Positions 24,885 to 33,514 of a DNA stretch of 64,000 nucleotides are shown here, in pieces. Numbering within the stretch: position 1 is the stretch's first letter; each line of letters starts with the position of its first letter. Both the position numbers and the translations under genes were made by a program. The notes under the pieces are model-generated. The model searched no databases, had not been told where the DNA came from, and worked only from the letters and a program-made list of their open reading frames with translations. The stretch is from CAVYXA01 sp963846775. GTDB taxonomy: Bacteria > Verrucomicrobiota > Verrucomicrobiia > Chthoniobacterales > UBA10450. The stretch lies in the NCBI GenBank assembly GCA_963846775.1, contig CAWJXB010000006.1, positions 1,054,001 through 1,118,000 on the forward strand. The letters run 5' to 3'.

Positions 24885-27377
24885 TCAATCGCCCCAGCTT
24901 TTCGGTCTGGCTGCTGCCGCGGCCGGCAACGTAAAAAAAATCGTGGCCACCAGACTCCAGAAAATCCCAATCGCACAGGCGACGCCGAGCCCACTCAGCG
25001 ATGGATTCTTCGCCAGCACGAGCGAGCCGAACCCGCTCACCGCCGTCAGCCCCGCCAGCAAGACCGGTTTCACCACCCCGGCGATGTCGTGCTCGATGTC
25101 GTGCGCTTTTTGCCAGGCGAACAAAACGTAAATGCCGTAATCGACCCCGATTGCGAGCACGAGTCGAAACGCGAGCACGTTTAACAAATTCAATTGCACA
25201 TCGAACAACTTCATCGTGGCCAACATTGCGCCGACGCCGAAGACGAGCGTTAACTCCTGGATCGCCCAAAGACGCCAATCGCGGTAGAGCGCGATCAAAA
25301 GGAAGGCTTCAAAAACCGCCATGGCACCGCTAACAATGAGCAACTGGCGTTGCGCCCATGGCAGCAGATTTGCCAGCGTGTAACTCCAGCCCGAGAGAGT
25401 GATCGGAACACCTGCGACCGGCAGCTCGCCTCGCGCTCTGACATGCTGTGCGTGCGTTCGTATTGGCTCGTTCGTCGTGATAAATCCGGCCGTCAGCAGC
25501 GGGTCCTTCGCAAAAAAACGGTCCACCAGAAACCACCAGCTTGATGATTTTGGAAGTTTCGCCCGCCAGTCCGGCAACGGCGCACTCAAATCGGCGGCCG
25601 ATTGCAATTCATCGAGTAGTCTGAAGCCGTCGGCAAACGAATTGCGGCTGAATCCTTCCGCATCGAGCGTTTCCTCCAACGTGCGGTGAACGCTGGCAAA
25701 ATCGATCGTGCGCAATTGTTCCCGGTTTTTCCGGATCGACAAAGGTGATGGCGCGAGCGCTGCCGGTGTGGAAAAACTTTTGATCTTCCCGGCGCGTTGC
25801 AGTTCGCTCCAGTGCGCTGACAGTTTTCTCCAATTGTCGTGCAACGTCTGCTCATCCGGTGCGCGAACGATCGCCAGCACTGGTTCCCAACGGGTCGGCA
25901 TTTTGCTCATGATCGCAGCCAGGGCCAGACCGGCCCGACTGTTTTTCGGCTCGAGCGAACGCGCACTGGAGTCAAATCGCAATGCCGGTCGCGGCGAGAA
26001 ACCGATAATCGTCAGGATCGACAATCCCACAATCGACCAGACAAGAATCGCGGTCGGCCGCCGGACGGTCCAGCTCACATATTTTTTCACGAGATTGAAA
26101 ATCCAATCGTGACGCGACGGCGGCTGGCGTTCCCGAACGAACAAGAAGAAGATGGTGCACATGAAGAAGCCGGCAAAAAGAATGCCGATCGCGATGAGCA
26201 CGCCGAGCTGCGAAAAACCAATCGAACCGCTCAAGATCAACGCCAAAAAACCGACGGCGCTGGTAAGCGCGCCGAAGAAAACCGCGCGACCCAGTTTTTG
26301 GATCGACGTCGCAATCGCCTGCGGATGCGATTCGCCGTCGGTCCGGGCCTGTTGATACCGGCCGAACAAGAGAATGGCAAAATCGACCCCCAGCCCGACC
26401 AGAATCGCGCAAAATCCCACCGTCACCATGTTGAGCCGGCCGAAAATTAACAGACCCAGCGCGAGCGCGACGAGACACGAAAGCAAAAGCGAGAAGCCCA
26501 TCCCGATGAGCGGAATCCAACGTCCGAATCCAGTAAAAAAAATCACACCGACAAGCGCCACCGATCCGATCAGCGTCACAACGATGTCGTGATGCATGCT
26601 TAACGAAATCTCGGCGACGTAAGCAGATCGCCCGGTCACCAGCACCTCCAGGGGCCCGCCCTCCCATCCCTCGCGGGCATGCGCCCGGAACCCGTTCACC
26701 TCGCGCATCAAACGCTGACACTCAAATGCTCCGATCGAACGCTGATTTGTCACGACCAGAAAAACGCGCATCGTGCGATCGGCCGAAGCGAGCGGTTGTT
26801 CCTCCTCAACCGGGTTGTTTTCCGCGAACGGTTTGAGCGCCGGACCGATCAAGCCGAGCGGGTCGAATTCCAACTCGAACTGCGGGCGCGGCGAGCCCGC
26901 CTCAATTTGCTGGCGCAACCGATTCAAACGTGCCCGCATTTTGTCCGGCTGCAGGATCGAGATCGCCTGGTCGAATTCAGGCGGATCGAGATTCAACAGG
27001 AGCGGAACCGCGATGGCATGCAGATCGCGAATTCCTTCGGGTGTCTGCAACGGCGAACCGGCCAGAACACGCGCGCACCATGGCTGTCGTCGCAGATGCT
27101 CGCCGAAGACGTGCGCAAATTCCTCCAGCCTATCGACATCGTTAGGCTGGCACCGCAGCGCAAACGTGAGCTCACGCGTCTGCTCGAATTCGCGGTCGTA
27201 AATCTTCATCCCCTGGACCGAGCTGAACTTTCCCGGCAACAGGTTCAGCACTTCGCTATCGAGTGCGATCCGCGAAACCAAAATCAGGAGCGAACCGAGG
27301 GCGACCACGGCCACGGCCAACCAGACCAACCCGCGCCGCCGCGTCAGGGTTCGTGAAATGAATTCGGCGATCGGCAT
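24885..27377 (-). CDS. RND/MMPL-family exporter (HpnN-like)
   Basis: About 830 residues in two homologous halves. Each has one N-terminal helix (RRRGLVWLAVAVVALGSLLI), a large periplasmic domain and five or six clustered helices (first cluster about residues 270-420, second about 690-825). GLGVDFAILLFGRY and AIGVDYGIYVLFAW are the equivalent helix-4 motifs with Asp for proton coupling. This is the architecture of predicted lipid exporters such as HpnN. The start is taken at MPIAEF (27377). The substrate is unknown. Confidence 0.82.
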   Translation of the reverse strand: MPIAEFISRTLTRRRGLVWLAVAVVALGSLLILVSRIALDSEVLNLLPGKFSSVQGMKIYDREFEQTRELTFALRCQPNDVDRLEEFAHVFGEHLRRQPWCARVLAGSPLQTPEGIRDLHAIAVPLLLNLDPPEFDQAISILQPDKMRARLNRLRQQIEAGSPRPQFELEFDPLGLIGPALKPFAENNPVEEEQPLASADRTMRVFLVVTNQRSIGAFECQRLMREVNGFRAHAREGWEGGPLEVLVTGRSAYVAEISLSMHHDIVVTLIGSVALVGVIFFTGFGRWIPLIGMGFSLLLSCLVALALGLLIFGRLNMVTVGFCAILVGLGVDFAILLFGRYQQARTDGESHPQAIATSIQKLGRAVFFGALTSAVGFLALILSGSIGFSQLGVLIAIGILFAGFFMCTIFFLFVRERQPPSRHDWIFNLVKKYVSWTVRRPTAILVWSIVGLSILTIIGFSPRPALRFDSSARSLEPKNSRAGLALAAIMSKMPTRWEPVLAIVRAPDEQTLHDNWRKLSAHWSELQRAGKIKSFSTPAALAPSPLSIRKNREQLRTIDFASVHRTLEETLDAEGFSRNSFADGFRLLDELQSAADLSAPLPDWRAKLPKSSSWWFLVDRFFAKDPLLTAGFITTNEPIRTHAQHVRARGELPVAGVPITLSGWSYTLANLLPWAQRQLLIVSGAMAVFEAFLLIALYRDWRLWAIQELTLVFGVGAMLATMKLFDVQLNLLNVLAFRLVLAIGVDYGIYVLFAWQKAHDIEHDIAGVVKPVLLAGLTAVSGFGSLVLAKNPSLSGLGVACAIGIFWSLVATIFFTLPAAAAARPKSWGD

Positions 27378-27389
27378 AACAGAGCCCAC

Positions 27390-27741
27390 GAATGAACACG
27401 AATCCGCGCTAGATGCGAGAAGCTATCTCCCAAGCTCTAATTTTGTAGGGGAAGCCACCGCTTCCCGCATGGCTGCGTCCTGTGAGCTGAAAAATCCGAA
27501 TACGAAATCCCAAACAAATTCGAATGTCCAAAGTGACAAAACAATGACAATAACAAGAGCAGCAAGCCCGAATGACACCGTCACAAATTCAGCTCGCGAC
27601 AGTAAGAAAAGGAGCCCTCACCCTACCCTCTCCCTGAGGGAGAGGCGGACTCCGAAAGCTTTCGGAGCCGGTGAAGGGAATCCAGGACACTACCCTCCAA
27701 AATGACAACCAGGCTCGGAAAGAATAGCTTCTGTCCACTCA
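27390..27741. other. Intergenic region with dispersed repeats
   Basis: About 350 bases between divergent genes (MMPL exporter on minus, DUF1905 protein on plus), so promoters for both should be here. It holds a partial 'gtaggggaagc' repeat (27446), a 'ccctctccctgagggagagg' hairpin (27625-27645) and a perfect 18-bp palindrome ctccgaaagctttcggag (27649-27666). An ORF (27358-27705) is made mainly of these repeats and is rejected. Confidence 0.55.
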
Positions 27742-28236
27742 ATGAAACATTCACCTCTGCTTCGGCAACTTTCGTTCCAATCCAGGTTGGAGCGCATCGC
27801 TTCCAGCGCGAACTATTTTGCGCTTTCAGTTCCGATGAAGATTAGCCGCGCCTTGCGGACGCGAGGCCCCGTTCCGGTCTCTGCGCGGGTCAACGATTCA
27901 GTGCCTTTTCCAGTTAGCCTGTACCCGGTTGGGGGTGGGCGCCATTATCTTCGGGTTAAAGCTAAGATCCGTAACGCGGCAAAGATCAAAGGAGGCGATC
28001 GCGTTCGCGTGCAGATTACGGTGCTCGATCGTTCAGAAATTTCTATTCCTCAAGACTTGGCCAGTGCCCTTCGAGCAAAGGGAGTGGCGGAGTATTTCAG
28101 AGCCATCTCGATCGGTAAGCAGAATTACCTCATCAGATGGATTGACGAAGCAGTCAAACCCCTGACCCGCGATAAGAGAATTCAGGCCGCGGTCAAAGCT
28201 GCCCGGCAGAAAAGGGAACGAGCGGACGGATTGTAA
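27742..28236 (+). CDS. DUF1905 / YdeI-OmpD-associated (OmdA) domain protein
   Basis: A 164-residue protein. The N-terminal part (about residues 17-100: YFALSVPMKISRALRTRGPV, RVKAKIRNAAKIKGGDRVRV) matches the DUF1905 barrel. The C-terminal part (residues 103-160: IPQDLASALRAKGVAEYFRA, NYLIRWIDEAVKPLTRDKRI) matches the OmdA helical domain. The two are commonly fused in small soil-bacterial proteins of unknown role. It stands alone between repeats, with the small membrane protein convergent downstream. Confidence 0.75.
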   Translation: MKHSPLLRQLSFQSRLERIASSANYFALSVPMKISRALRTRGPVPVSARVNDSVPFPVSLYPVGGGRHYLRVKAKIRNAAKIKGGDRVRVQITVLDRSEISIPQDLASALRAKGVAEYFRAISIGKQNYLIRWIDEAVKPLTRDKRIQAAVKAARQKRERADGL

Positions 28237-28265
28237 TAAAGGGCCGGCTTACCTTGAGCGTCCTC

Positions 28266-28475
28266 TTAGGCCGATCTTTTCGAAACAAGTCGTCGAAGGA
28301 GATGGCCTTTCCACATCCAAAATCCGGAAAGGACAATGACAGGGACCGCGACAAACCGAACCACGGGGGCGTAATTCGGAAGTTCCTTAAACGGACTGTA
28401 AACATAACCGGCTATCGGAATGCCAAAGAGGATGTGGATCGAGCGAAGAATCGAACGTTTGGTGGCATCATTCAT
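28266..28475 (-). CDS. Small two-helix membrane protein, 69 aa
   Basis: A short protein starting MNDATKRSILRSIHILFG, with two hydrophobic segments (about residues 9-25 and 38-55) and a basic C-terminus (GHLLRRLVSKRSA). It resembles small membrane proteins of unknown function that I associate with soil bacteria. The composition is clearly protein-like and there is no overlapping better ORF; the function is not known. Confidence 0.6.
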   Translation of the reverse strand: MNDATKRSILRSIHILFGIPIAGYVYSPFKELPNYAPVVRFVAVPVIVLSGFWMWKGHLLRRLVSKRSA

Positions 28476-28655
28476 GATTGGTTTCTAAATCTATTTATTG
28501 GCCGGACGCCGTCATTTGAAGCAAAAAAAAGCATGGCGTGCTTGAATCCACTCCAGTTTTGACTGTCAAAGCCTTGCGAATTTTGAATTCCGACAAACCT
28601 AAATTGCCCTGACCACACTCTCCGTGAAAAAAGGCCAAGCCTGCATGTGAGGTTT

Positions 28656-30089
28656 ATGACTAAGGAGGCGACACAAACCACTCCGCATCTGGTCCGCGCC
28701 CTCAAACTGCGCGATCTCATCCTGTTCAATCTGGTCGCCGTCCTGGGTCTCAGACATCTTGGGACAACGGCGAAATTCGGTCCCGGGTCGTTGCTGATGT
28801 GGTTGATCGCCGCCGTCTTCTTCTTCATCCCGCAGGGATTGGCCGTGGTCGAGCTGTCATCGCGGTTTCCGAAAGAGGGCGGCATCTATTTCTGGACGAA
28901 ACGCGCGTTAGGCGAAGGCCATGGGTTTTTGTGCGGCTGGTGCTATTGGATCAACAACGTCCTCTATTACCCGAACCTGCTCATCTCAGCGGCGGTTATC
29001 GCGACTTTTATCGTCGGGAAAGGTGGAAGCGGGCTGAGTGACAGTTGGGCGTATGTGCTGCCGGTGACGCTCGGCTCGCTCTGGATCGCCACGTTGATAA
29101 ACATCGTCGGCCTGGGCACGGGCAAATGGTTGCAAAACGCGGGCGGCGTCGGCACGTACGTTCCCGGGCTCATTCTGATCTCGCTCGGCGTTTACGGCGC
29201 GATGACCGCTCCTCCCGCTAACGAACTCAGCGTGGCAACTTTGACGCCCGATCTGAACAATTTTCCAGCGTTGAACCTGCTGGCTTCGATCGCGTTTGCG
29301 TTCGCGGGGCTCGAGTTAGCCTCGACCATGGCGGACGAGGTCGAAAATCCACGACGCAACCTGCCGCGCTCGATCTTCATCGCCGCGCCGTTGATCGCTG
29401 TCGTCTATATTCTCGGAACAGCAGCGGTCCTGTGGCGCCTGCCGAACAAGGATGTCAACGTAGTCTCGGGATTTCTACAGGCGATCAAAGCCGGCGCCGA
29501 TCATATTTCCCCGACGCTGGGCTGGGTTGCTCCGCTCTGCGCGGCGCTTTACACCATCGGTAATGTCGGCAGCGTCGGCGCCTGGCTGATCGGACCCGCG
29601 CGCGTGGCGTTCGTGATCGGGCTGGATCGCTATTTCCCGAAAGCTTTCGCAGCAGTGCATCCGCGCTGGCATACGCCGTATGTCGCGATCCTCGTTCAGG
29701 CGACGCTCGCAACGATATTTCTGTTGCTCTCGGTCCTCGGGAAAGGCACGAACGTCGAAGACGTTTATCTGATCCTGCTCGACACACAGATTCTGATTTA
29801 TTTCATCCCCTACCTTTATCTGTTCATCGTCTTTTTGATTCATCGCCGACGCGGCGAGAACGCCAGTGAGGTCGTCTTGGCGCCCGGCGGATCAATTGGC
29901 GGATGGATCACCGGCTTAAGCGGCATGATCGTCACCTTGTTTGCCATGATCATCGCGACCATCCCTCCGCCGGACATGGGAAACTCTCTGCTGTTCCGGC
30001 TAAAGGTCATTGGCGGAGCCCTCGGATTCATCCTGATCGGCGGATTGATCTACTGGTCCGCGCGTCTGAAAAAAATTTGGTTGAAGTGA
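28656..30089 (+). CDS. APC-superfamily amino acid permease
   Basis: About 477 residues with 12 predicted helices. The N-terminal helices carry the APC pattern (LRDLILFNLVAVLGLRHLG, FPKEGGIYFWTKRALGEGHG) and the middle ones have FAGLELASTMADEVENPRRN, the helix-6/loop motif of the family. It is likely an amino acid or amine importer; the substrate is unknown. ATG 28656 is preferred to the GTG at 28647. A heptamer repeat begins 5 bases after the stop codon. Confidence 0.85.
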   Translation: MTKEATQTTPHLVRALKLRDLILFNLVAVLGLRHLGTTAKFGPGSLLMWLIAAVFFFIPQGLAVVELSSRFPKEGGIYFWTKRALGEGHGFLCGWCYWINNVLYYPNLLISAAVIATFIVGKGGSGLSDSWAYVLPVTLGSLWIATLINIVGLGTGKWLQNAGGVGTYVPGLILISLGVYGAMTAPPANELSVATLTPDLNNFPALNLLASIAFAFAGLELASTMADEVENPRRNLPRSIFIAAPLIAVVYILGTAAVLWRLPNKDVNVVSGFLQAIKAGADHISPTLGWVAPLCAALYTIGNVGSVGAWLIGPARVAFVIGLDRYFPKAFAAVHPRWHTPYVAILVQATLATIFLLLSVLGKGTNVEDVYLILLDTQILIYFIPYLYLFIVFLIHRRRGENASEVVLAPGGSIGGWITGLSGMIVTLFAMIIATIPPPDMGNSLLFRLKVIGGALGFILIGGLIYWSARLKKIWLK

Positions 30090-30093
30090 ACCG

Positions 30094-30198
30094 CTCTGAC
30101 CTCTGACTTCTGACTTCTGACTTCTGACTTCTGACTTCTGACCTCTGACCTCTGACCTCTGACCTCTGACTTCTGACTTCTGACTTCTGACTTCTGAT
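30094..30198. repeat. Heptanucleotide tandem repeat (YTCTGAC x15)
   Basis: Fifteen head-to-tail units of 7 bp, each ctctgac or ttctgac (the last one ttctgat), filling 105 bases right after the permease stop. The mix of C/T at the first base occurs in runs, as if blocks were copied. The minus-strand ORF across it (SQKSEVRS-type peptide) is an artefact of the repeat. Confidence 0.92.
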
Positions 30199-30528
30199 CC
30201 CCAGCCTTCCCTGGCACGCCGCCCGCTCGCGAACGCTTTCGGAGTAATCAGTGAAGGCGGCTGCCCCCTGCCCTCCGTCCTCCGTCGTCTGCAGTCTTGT
30301 TCCGCCTTCCGCTTCTCGTGGGGTGTGAATTGGGGTCAAATTAGGGTTGCATTGAATTGACGGACAGTGGGCGAAGGGTCAAAAACCGATGAGACAATCT
30401 ACCTCAAGAGTCTGACACGCAGAGGCTCCCAGCTCGCCCACAAACTCAACCGGCAACTCCCTCAAGCCGCTTGAACACCTTACCAATAACTCCTATCCAC
30501 ATCCTTGACCCACTACCTCAGATGTATG
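30199..30528. other. Gene-free left flank of the integron
   Basis: About 330 bases without a credible gene. It holds one copy of the CGAAAGCTTTCG-type palindrome in degenerate form (30226-30244) and an ACTCAAC sequence (30444-30450) that could be a remnant half-core of the last attC. The sequence up to the GTTAGGC at 30529 does not fold like the other attC sites, so the array appears truncated here. Confidence 0.5.
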
Positions 30529-30529
30529 G

Positions 30530-31012
30530 TTAGGCGAATTCAATTTTCCGAAGCATGACGACGGATTCTTTGTCGCCCACCTCGCGCTCATATATCGCCC
30601 ATCCATTCTTTTCATAAACTGAAGCGGTCACAGCGAGGCAGTCGATGAAAAGGCCTTTGATGCGTGCTCGTGCAGCGATCGAAGCGACTTCATGGAGGAT
30701 CATCGAGGCAATCCCTCGGCGGCGAAAGTCCGGCCTGACGTAAACTGCAGCGATCCAGGGCGCATATTGAGGGCGATGAATGCAGTCGTTTTCGATGACG
30801 CAGCAACTTCCAACTGGTTCGCCCTCGGCCAGAGCGATCACGCTATACGGCACAGTATCCAGTTTCGTATGGCTCCGGAGCCAGTTGAAAACAGCCTCGG
30901 GCGAGTCGCATCGCTTGCTCCACCACTCTTCGTAGATCCAGCGCCCAACGGTCTCGAGGTGCTCTGGGCACTCCGATAGCTGCTTAAGGGCGATCGTCAT
31001 TCGGCGGGACAT
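30530..31012 (-). CDS. Integron cassette 15: GNAT-family acetyltransferase
   Basis: A 160-residue N-acetyltransferase, farthest from the integrase remnant. The acetyl-CoA pyrophosphate loop is VRPDFRRRGIASMILHEV, preceded by the beta-4 strand PWIAAVYV; VYEKNGWAIYEREV is the C-terminal family block. The stop codon TAA is part of the GTTAGGC core at 30529-30535 and the start lies 5 bases from the next core. GNAT proteins are frequent integron cargo. The substrate is unknown. Confidence 0.85.
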   Translation of the reverse strand: MSRRMTIALKQLSECPEHLETVGRWIYEEWWSKRCDSPEAVFNWLRSHTKLDTVPYSVIALAEGEPVGSCCVIENDCIHRPQYAPWIAAVYVRPDFRRRGIASMILHEVASIAARARIKGLFIDCLAVTASVYEKNGWAIYEREVGDKESVVMLRKIEFA

Positions 31013-31016
31013 TATC

Positions 31017-31136
31017 GCCTAACGAGCAAGAGATAAGCCACGGCAGGGTGTCGTGGCAAACACACTGGACTTGCATCGTAATGGGGCCAGCCTGCTCGCG
31101 AAAGCTTTCGGAGTTCGCTTCATCACTTGGTTAGGT
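31017..31136 (-). repeat. attC site of cassette 14 (120 bp)
   Basis: Outer cores GCCTAAC (31017) and GTTAGGT (31130). Inside is a copy of the dispersed palindrome ctcgcgaaagctttcggag (31095-31113), which seems to have replaced or inserted into one arm. Confidence 0.85.
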
Positions 31137-31400
31137 GTCTGTCGTCGCCTCCTCGACACGCTCTCGAACCGCTTCCAAAACGCTTTGAAACATCTTAGGA
31201 TTCGCGAGCGACGCGACTGCATCGGCAAGCTTGGAATCTTCGCCGGCCGTCCGCATCTGCGCTGCCATCTCGGAAAACGCTGTCTCACGAAACGAAACGG
31301 AAAGTCGCTCGAGAGCGTAAAACCATGCTCGTAGATGTCGAGTCTCCACAAGTGCATGCGCGAGATTGACGACGCTCTCGGGAACTTCAGCTTTCTGCAT
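31131..31400 (-). CDS. Integron cassette 14: small hypothetical helical protein
   Basis: An 89-residue protein from MQKAEVPESVV (31400), all-helical by eye (SVVNLAHALVETRHLRAWFY, SVLEAVRERVEEATTDT). Family not recognised. The TAA stop is supplied by the GTTAGGT core and the start is 6 bases from the next core (31406-31412), the normal tight packing of integron cassettes. Confidence 0.65.
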   Translation of the reverse strand: MQKAEVPESVVNLAHALVETRHLRAWFYALERLSVSFRETAFSEMAAQMRTAGEDSKLADAVASLANPKMFQSVLEAVRERVEEATTDT

Positions 31401-31405
31401 ACGAC

Positions 31406-31501
31406 ACCTAACGAGAGAGAGATAAGGCACGGCAGAGTGTCGTCGCAAGCACCCTGAAGTTCCTTTGCGATAGGGCCGTTGGCTTCATCGATTGGTTAGG
31501 G
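31406..31501 (-). repeat. attC site of cassette 13 (96 bp)
   Basis: Cores ACCTAAC (31406) and GTTAGGG (31495; the last base departs from the Y of GTTRRRY). It is the shortest site of the array; its arms 'cacggcagagtgtcgtcg' resemble the site at 31017. Confidence 0.8.
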
Positions 31502-31915
31502 GTATGCCTCCGAAGTTCTTACCACGACATTCTGCAAGGTTTCATCTGAAGTGAGCATCAGGTAAATTTCAACTTGGAAAATACCCGGCCTGGTTTGGTC
31601 GGCAGCTCGAATAAAGACATGCGGTTCCGTGGGATGGGCAAGCGCGCGAGAATCGTCGTGCGTCGTGACTTCGTATCTGACTCCAATAAAATTCTTGTGA
31701 ATGAACTCCTCGATCTGCGGCCGCTTGGATCCGATCGGCAGTTGCCGCACGACTGCGTCGCCGATTCGTCGTTCCCACGATTCGTGAGGGTAGATCTGAA
31801 CCACAGGAAGGAATAATGGCGAATCCTTTTTGACGGCATCCTTGGAGTCGTCGCAGGAATCCAACGCAAGACTGGCAAGCATCGCGAAAATTACGAGGCC
31901 GCGCGGCATCGGCAT
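31496..31915 (-). CDS. Integron cassette 13: predicted lipoprotein
   Basis: About 139 residues from MPMPRGLVIF (31915). A short signal peptide ends in a lipobox-like LALDSC, so it is probably lipidated and periplasmic. The mature part (PHESWERRIGDAVVRQLPIG, FIHKNFIGVRYEVTTHDD, FQVEIYLMLTSDETLQNVVV) is mixed alpha/beta and not recognised. The stop codon TAA is formed by the core at 31495. Confidence 0.7.
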   Translation of the reverse strand: MPMPRGLVIFAMLASLALDSCDDSKDAVKKDSPLFLPVVQIYPHESWERRIGDAVVRQLPIGSKRPQIEEFIHKNFIGVRYEVTTHDDSRALAHPTEPHVFIRAADQTRPGIFQVEIYLMLTSDETLQNVVVRTSEAYP

Positions 31916-31917
31916 AC

Positions 31918-32040
31918 GCCTAACGAGAAAGAAGTGAGCTACCGCCACCGATGGCGAGCGGTGCTCGGAGTGAAGAGGATCTAGTCATCTAAAAGGTGAG
32001 CGAACGGCGGGTGGCGGTTAGCTCCACTGACTGGTTAGGT
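31918..32040 (-). repeat. attC site of cassette 12 (123 bp)
   Basis: Cores GCCTAAC (31918) and GTTAGGT (32034). The inner arms 'gagctaccgccacc' and 'ggtggcggttagctcc' pair with extra unpaired bases in the right arm. Confidence 0.88.
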
Positions 32041-32335
32041 GTGGGCGCGCAACTCGGACAGGATAGCGCGAACATGGTCTTTTGCTGTTGGGTCTGCATC
32101 GTGTCCCCGAACGGATTGGCATCGCTGACGGACGGACTCTAAATATGGATCGGCAATCGGCCAAGACAAGAAAAGGTCCCACGTATCGTGAGCCCGTGAA
32201 TCTGGAGAAACAAACTCCTCCAAAGCGGCTTCAACATCTTTCGAGTCAAACCGCGCATGTTGTCGGCGTGTTCGCCCAGGCGAAGAATCCAGCGATAACC
32301 ACGACGACACCTGCGATCCATGCGACGATGCTCAC
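32035..32335 (-). CDS. Integron cassette 12: small membrane-anchored protein (frameshifted)
   Basis: The N-terminal frame from GTG 32335 gives a membrane helix (SIVAWIAGVVVVIAGFFAWA) and stops at 32246. The next frame continues with RFDSKDVEAALEEFV, YDWDDF-like HDTWDLFLSWPIADPYLESV and RQRCQSV, ending with the TAA of the core at 32034. The two parts join well at about 32250-32262, as one indel in a single protein of about 99 residues. The pattern of one helix plus a short acidic domain is familiar from small proteins of unknown function. Confidence 0.65.
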
Positions 32336-32338
32336 AAC

Positions 32339-32463
32339 ACCTAACGAGACGGAGCTGAGGCACCGCTGGTGGAAGCGAGCGTTGCGAACATCGAGAACTC
32401 TCTCAGTAAAATCACAGCGACTGAACACAGCGGCCAGCGGTTGCCTCCAGCGATTTGTTAGAT
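32339..32463 (-). repeat. attC site of cassette 11 (125 bp)
   Basis: Cores ACCTAAC (32339) and GTTAGAT (32457). It belongs to the subfamily with 'gagacggagctgag' in the left arm, also at 34240, 35740 and 37072. Confidence 0.9.
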
Positions 32464-32802
32464 GATGGCGTCGCCTCGCCATTTGTCGAAAACTCGGTCG
32501 ACTTCGTCCTCTGTACCGAAATGAACTGTGACCACGCAGCCTCCTTCTGATGCGGGTATCCCGTGAGGCTGAACCATCGCGTTGTTGATAGCCAGCGCGA
32601 CTTCTTCCGACGAATCGTCGATGTCAGGGATGGCGGTGGCAATCCGACGAACCTGATCGCGCTCGAGTCCGAACAGGGTCCGAAACTCCCAATCGGGAAA
32701 GAACGGTCCATCGCTCGCAGCGCGAAGACACTCGAACACGGTTTGCTTCTCCCGTTCATTTAGCGCGCCGAGACCGCCACTTTGAGTGTGCCCTCTAGTC
32801 AT
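32458..32802 (-). CDS. Integron cassette 11: hypothetical protein, 114 aa
   Basis: An intact small soluble protein with a helix-turn region (LNEREKQTVFECLRAASDGP, FFPDWEFRTLFGLERDQVRR) and a C-terminal strand/helix part (VVTVHFGTEDEVDRVFDKWR). It resembles a widespread family of unknown function. The start codon ATG lies inside the next core (GTTAGATG) and the TAA stop is in its own core, so both gene ends are set by integron core sites. Confidence 0.75.
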   Translation of the reverse strand: MTRGHTQSGGLGALNEREKQTVFECLRAASDGPFFPDWEFRTLFGLERDQVRRIATAIPDIDDSSEEVALAINNAMVQPHGIPASEGGCVVTVHFGTEDEVDRVFDKWRGDAII

Positions 32803-32924
32803 CTAACGAGAACAAGATGAGCGACGGCGGACGAGGGCGCGCGTCGCTCGCAGTGGAAGTGTGGAAATCATCTCAAAAGTGGAGCGCACAGCGGTCCGCC
32901 GTTCGCTCCATCGCATGGTTAGTG
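32801..32924 (-). repeat. attC site of cassette 10 (124 bp)
   Basis: Cores ATCTAAC (32801) and GTTAGTG (32918, altered at the last positions). The arms 'gatgagcgacggcgga' and 'tccgccgttcgctccatc' pair, with two extra bases in the right arm. Subfamily with 'gagaacaagatgag'. Confidence 0.9.
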
Positions 32925-33361
32925 ATCGGGTGTGGCTTCAGAAAGGGAATCAAATCGACGACACGCAGAACCGAAATGCGCTGGCAGGTGAAGGAAACCT
33001 CGTGATGTAAAGCGGTGCCGCCCCAGAGACTCGCAACTGCGAGTCCGTGTCCGAGCGAGCGATGGAGACTCCGATAATCGGATTTTGGTGATTGAAGCCT
33101 AACATCTAGTGCGCAATACCCTCGGGAGCATTTCTCTCTCTTCCGCGCATGGATTGCGGAGATCGAAGACAAAGAAAATCGCTCGAAGGTCGCTCGTAGC
33201 GGTGAGATCCCACGGGGCCCGCTCGAGTGTGATGGAAAGAACCTCAAAGTCGTGGAAGTCGGGCCAGTAGCCAAGATGCTCCACGAGGAGTTCCCGGCCT
33301 CATGATGAGCTGGACGACGTCGATCAGGAGTGGCATCAACGTCGCGCTTGGGGAGAGGCAT
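32919..33361 (-). pseudogene. Integron cassette 10: frameshifted hypothetical gene
   Basis: A start ATG at 33361 lies 7 bases from the core. Coherent protein pieces appear in different frames: LIDVVQLIM, then RELLVEHLGYWPDFHDFEVL with SITLERAPWDL and AIFFVFDLRN, then HEVSFTCQRISVLRVVDL near the end. At least two or three indels are needed to join them. The GYWPDFHD block resembles small proteins often seen as hypothetical cargo. A TAA in the core at 32918 is the expected stop. A GCCTAAC at 33097 is probably chance. Confidence 0.55.
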
Positions 33362-33367
33362 TGTATC

Positions 33368-33479
33368 ACCTAACGAGAACAAGATGAGCGACGGCGGACG
33401 AGGGGCGCGTGGCTCGGATTGGAAGTGTGGAAGTCAAATGTGGCCCCGGATCGGCCGGCGAGTCCATCGATGGAGAGGA
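33368..33479 (-). repeat. Degenerate attC site of cassette 9
   Basis: The left half (ACCTAAC at 33368, then 'gagaacaagatgagcgacgg') is intact and almost identical to the sites at 32801 and 33739. The right half ('cggatcggccggcgagtcca') is mutated and the right core reads ggagagg instead of GTTRRRY. It is probably not recombinable. Confidence 0.7.
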
Positions 33480-33514
33480 CCGGCGTGAATTCAGTGTAGG
33501 CATGGATCCTGGAA

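Noticed and set aside
30094..30198. The heptamer tract as a CRISPR array
   Set aside because: The period is 7 bp with no spacers and no cas genes nearby.
30028..30339. An ORF of repeated SQKSEVRS-type peptide on the minus strand
   Set aside because: It is the translation of the YTCTGAC heptamer tract; no start signal and no non-repeat protein sequence support it.
33097..33103. A GCCTAAC core within cassette 10
   Set aside because: No matching GTTRRRY partner or palindromic arms are within reach, so it is likely chance or a relic.
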